Below are positions 36,642-38,429 of a DNA stretch of 38,429 nt, one piece after another. Source of the stretch: Planctomycetota bacterium (GTDB lineage Bacteria; Planctomycetota; Phycisphaerae; SM23-33); NCBI GenBank assembly GCA_029553505.1, contig JAKPKY010000245.1, positions 1 to 38,429 of the forward strand. The letters are read 5' to 3'. Numbering within the stretch: position 1 is the stretch's first letter; every line of letters begins with the position of its first letter. The notes beneath the pieces are model-generated. The model saw nothing but the letters and a program-made list of their open reading frames with translations, had not been told where the DNA came from and searched no databases. The translations under genes and the position numbers were made by a program.

Positions 36642-36670
36642 AGCGTACCGTTGGACCGGCGGAACTACAA
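36642..36670 (-). promoter_or_regulatory. Promoter of ino1
   Basis: On the minus strand TTGTAG (36670-36665), 17 nt, TACGCT (36647-36642). Confidence 0.45.
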
Positions 36671-36720
36671 GGGCTTTTCCGGGCCGATGCGGGGGGCTGT
36701 TCCTTTCGCGAAACCGCGCG

Positions 36721-36874
36721 TACAATAAAGCAAACCGTGCAACATTGGGCTTGTGGGAACGGCGCGCTTCCAGTAAAAAAATCGCGTGGATTGGCGCTCC
36801 CGCCAGGGTGGTTTCGCGGAGAACCGCCGTCGCGGAGCGGCACGAAATCAGAGATGTGTTTCAGGAAAGGCACG
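36721..36874 (+). promoter_or_regulatory. -10 box and long leader of the DUF89/HAD pair
   Basis: TACAAT (36721-36726) with a poor -35 upstream. About 140 nt of leader follow before ATG 36875, including the hairpin GGTGGTT/AACCGCC (36807-36828). The length and hairpin would allow mRNA-level control, but no known riboswitch is recognised. Confidence 0.35.
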
Positions 36875-37939
36875 ATGGGCCACTTCTGCCTGCTTAGCGA
36901 CCCCGGCAGCTACGTTCCTCTCGACTGGGATCTCGCCTCCGACCCGACGGCACTGGGCGAATGGCTGGACGTTTTCGAGAAAGTCTTCACCGAAATCCTC
37001 CAGCACGCCAAGACCTCCTACGGGCGCAAGGCGGAAAAGAACATCGCCGCGGCGGCGGAGCAGTTCCGGCGGCAGATCGAGTCGATCCGGTCCGACCCCG
37101 CTTCCTTCGGCGATGGGCAGTTGAACGTCATCGCCCTGGACCGCATGCGGGATCGCATCCTGCGCGACAACCATATCGGCGATCCGTTCGGGCCGGTCAA
37201 GGATCGGGAGAACGCCCTGGCGCTGGAGAGGTATCCCCAGGTGGTCCGCGAGTTGCACGCGATGGACGGCGTGGACCGGTGGCAGCACCTGGTGCAGTGC
37301 GTCTTCGCGGGGAACATCTTCGACATGGGCGCGACGTCCACCCTGCACACCGGGCGGGACGGGGCGGACTTCCTTGCCGCCGTGGAGGAAAGCAAACCGC
37401 GCCCCTGGCTGGTGGACGACTTCGACGCGCTGGCGGAAAGGCTCGTCGCCGCGCCGCCCGCCCCGTGGGCCAAGGCGGTCGTCTTCGTCGATAACGCCGG
37501 GAGCGATTTCATCCTGGGCGTGCTGCCCCTCGTCCGCGAGCTGGCGCTGTGCGGAACGCAGATCGTGCTGGCCGCCAACGAGAAGCCGAGCCTCAACGAC
37601 ATCACCGCCTTCGAGATCACCCAGTTGGGGCGTCACCTGGCCGCCGCCGACGACGACCTGGGCGCGCTCGCCCAGGCGGGAATGCTCGAGGTCGTCTCCA
37701 CCGGAACCGACCTGCCCATGATCGACCTGTCGGACGTCTCCGACGAGTTGAACGACGCGTCGGCCGACGCCGACCTGGTGATCCTCGAAGGCATGGGCCG
37801 CGCGGTCGAAACCAACTTCGACGCGAAGTTCAAGGTCGACACCCTCCGCTTGGCGCTGCTCAAGAACGAGACGGTCGCCCGGCGCCTGGGCGGCGGACTG
37901 TTCGACTGCGTCTGCAAATTCACCCCGGCCGGCTCATGA
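36875..37939 (+). CDS. DUF89/ARMT1-type metal-dependent phosphatase (damage-control phosphatase)
   Basis: 354 residues. VVFVDNAGSDFILGVLPLVR contains the Asp-Asn metal site of the DUF89 fold. LAANEKPSLNDIT and LVILEGMGRAVETNFDAKF are the other conserved stretches, the latter resembling plant and PANK4-like subfamily II members. N-terminal DPGSYVPLDWDLASDP and KAEKNIAAAAEQFRR also fit. These proteins remove phosphate from sugar phosphates or oxidised/phospho-pantothenoid damage products in the cytoplasm. The ATG at 36875 has AGGA eight nt upstream; an open frame of 46 codons upstream is leader. It overlaps the HAD gene by ATGA, forming a two-phosphatase operon divergent from ino1. Confidence 0.88.
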   Translation: MGHFCLLSDPGSYVPLDWDLASDPTALGEWLDVFEKVFTEILQHAKTSYGRKAEKNIAAAAEQFRRQIESIRSDPASFGDGQLNVIALDRMRDRILRDNHIGDPFGPVKDRENALALERYPQVVRELHAMDGVDRWQHLVQCVFAGNIFDMGATSTLHTGRDGADFLAAVEESKPRPWLVDDFDALAERLVAAPPAPWAKAVVFVDNAGSDFILGVLPLVRELALCGTQIVLAANEKPSLNDITAFEITQLGRHLAAADDDLGALAQAGMLEVVSTGTDLPMIDLSDVSDELNDASADADLVILEGMGRAVETNFDAKFKVDTLRLALLKNETVARRLGGGLFDCVCKFTPAGS

Positions 37940-38429
37940 AATACGAACTGCTGGCCCTGGACGTGGACGGAACGCTGGCCGGACCGGACAGCAAGGTTTC
38001 CCCCGAAGTCATCGACGCGGTCGCCGAGGCCCAACGGGCCGGGCTGCGCGTCTGCATCGCCACCGGGCGGTCCTTCATCGAGACGATCCCTGTCTGGCGG
38101 CAGCTCCGCCTCCGTCCGCCGTACGACCCGATGGTCCTCATCGGCGGGGCGCTGGTCGCCGAGCCCCACACCGGGCGCACGCTCTGGCAGCGCGTCATCT
38201 CGCCGGTGCTGGCCGCCGAGTATTCCGACGAACTGCTGCACGCGGGCCACTCCGCCATCGCCATCGTCGACGCCTGGCGGTGGGGGTTCGACTACTACAT
38301 CGCCGAGGGCCCCGACGCCGAGACCGTCCACCGGCGCTGGTTCGCGCAGATGAACGTGCAGGTCCGCCGAGTGGACAGGCTGGCGCCGGCCGAGAGCGAC
38401 CCGCCCCCGCTGCGGATCAACGCGGTGGT
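37936..38429 (+). CDS. Cof-type HAD family phosphatase (partial, cut at right edge)
   Basis: The first 164 residues are visible. HAD motif I is LLALDVDGTLAGPDSKV, with Asp nucleophile and acid/base at residues 9 and 11. Motif II is GLRVCIATGRSF. The region after about residue 85 (TLWQRVISPVLAAEYSDELL) begins a C2-type cap, as in Cof/YbiV sugar phosphatases. It is translationally coupled to the DUF89 gene through ATGA (37936-37939). Substrates of the family are phosphosugars or cofactors. Motifs III and IV are beyond the edge. Confidence 0.9.
   Translation, partial: MKYELLALDVDGTLAGPDSKVSPEVIDAVAEAQRAGLRVCIATGRSFIETIPVWRQLRLRPPYDPMVLIGGALVAEPHTGRTLWQRVISPVLAAEYSDELLHAGHSAIAIVDAWRWGFDYYIAEGPDAETVHRRWFAQMNVQVRRVDRLAPAESDPPPLRINAV

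Overview
This window is GC-rich bacterial chromosome with 31 supportable protein genes (two cut by the window edges) and no rRNA, tRNA, CRISPR array, phage or insertion sequence that I can see. The best guess for the host is a planctomycete, perhaps a Phycisphaerae-like lineage. The reasons are an ECF sigma factor coupled to a membrane protein with a pseudopilin-like segment of planctomycete style, an SpoIIE-type PP2C/GAF sensor, a heparinase II/III enzyme, and intergenic spaces filled with short-period repeats and twin-hairpin repeats. The taxonomy is inference.

Layout, left part (1-18.5 kb): mostly housekeeping and regulation. On the minus strand are a GT4 glycosyltransferase followed by a GH57 alpha-glucan enzyme (cut at the left edge), pyrD, a secreted/anchored protein coupled to aroB, and an ECF sigma factor overlapping a membrane partner. 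Divergent from the sigma factor is a GAF/sigma-54 activator, followed by a heparinase-like protein and an HNH nuclease on the plus strand. Then come a minus-strand Rrf2 regulator and Mut7-C ribonuclease, divergent from a SHOCT-type small membrane protein coupled to clpX. Minus-strand rtcA is divergent from a GAF/PP2C phosphatase.

Central part (18.5-35.2 kb): the most interesting region. A divergent pair of operons meets at an unusually AT-rich regulatory region (28.58-28.70 kb) next to a DeoR-type repressor. Leftward: lipoyl E2, E3 (dihydrolipoyl dehydrogenase), a PHP-domain protein, a class II aldolase/SDR fusion, an oversized medium-chain dehydrogenase, lipB and lipA. Rightward: deoR, a fused alpha-beta E1 dehydrogenase, a polyol-phosphate-dehydrogenase-like protein, a PfkB kinase and a D-lyxose-isomerase family cupin. 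Together they encode a complete 2-oxoacid dehydrogenase complex with its own lipoylation enzymes, embedded among sugar isomerase, kinase, dehydrogenase and aldolase genes. I infer a carbohydrate catabolic pathway that feeds a dedicated lipoyl complex; the substrate cannot be read from sequence.

Right part (35.4-38.4 kb): inositol-3-phosphate synthase on the minus strand, divergent from a DUF89 damage-control phosphatase coupled to a Cof-type HAD phosphatase cut by the right edge.

Non-coding architecture: three families of roughly 70-77 bp twin-hairpin elements bounded by inverted ends occur in spacers. Two copies are associated with duplications of the 3' end of the neighbouring gene, and one supplies the stop codon of lipA. 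Several genes carry a TACAAT -10 box only 6-7 nt before the start codon, suggesting leaderless mRNAs.
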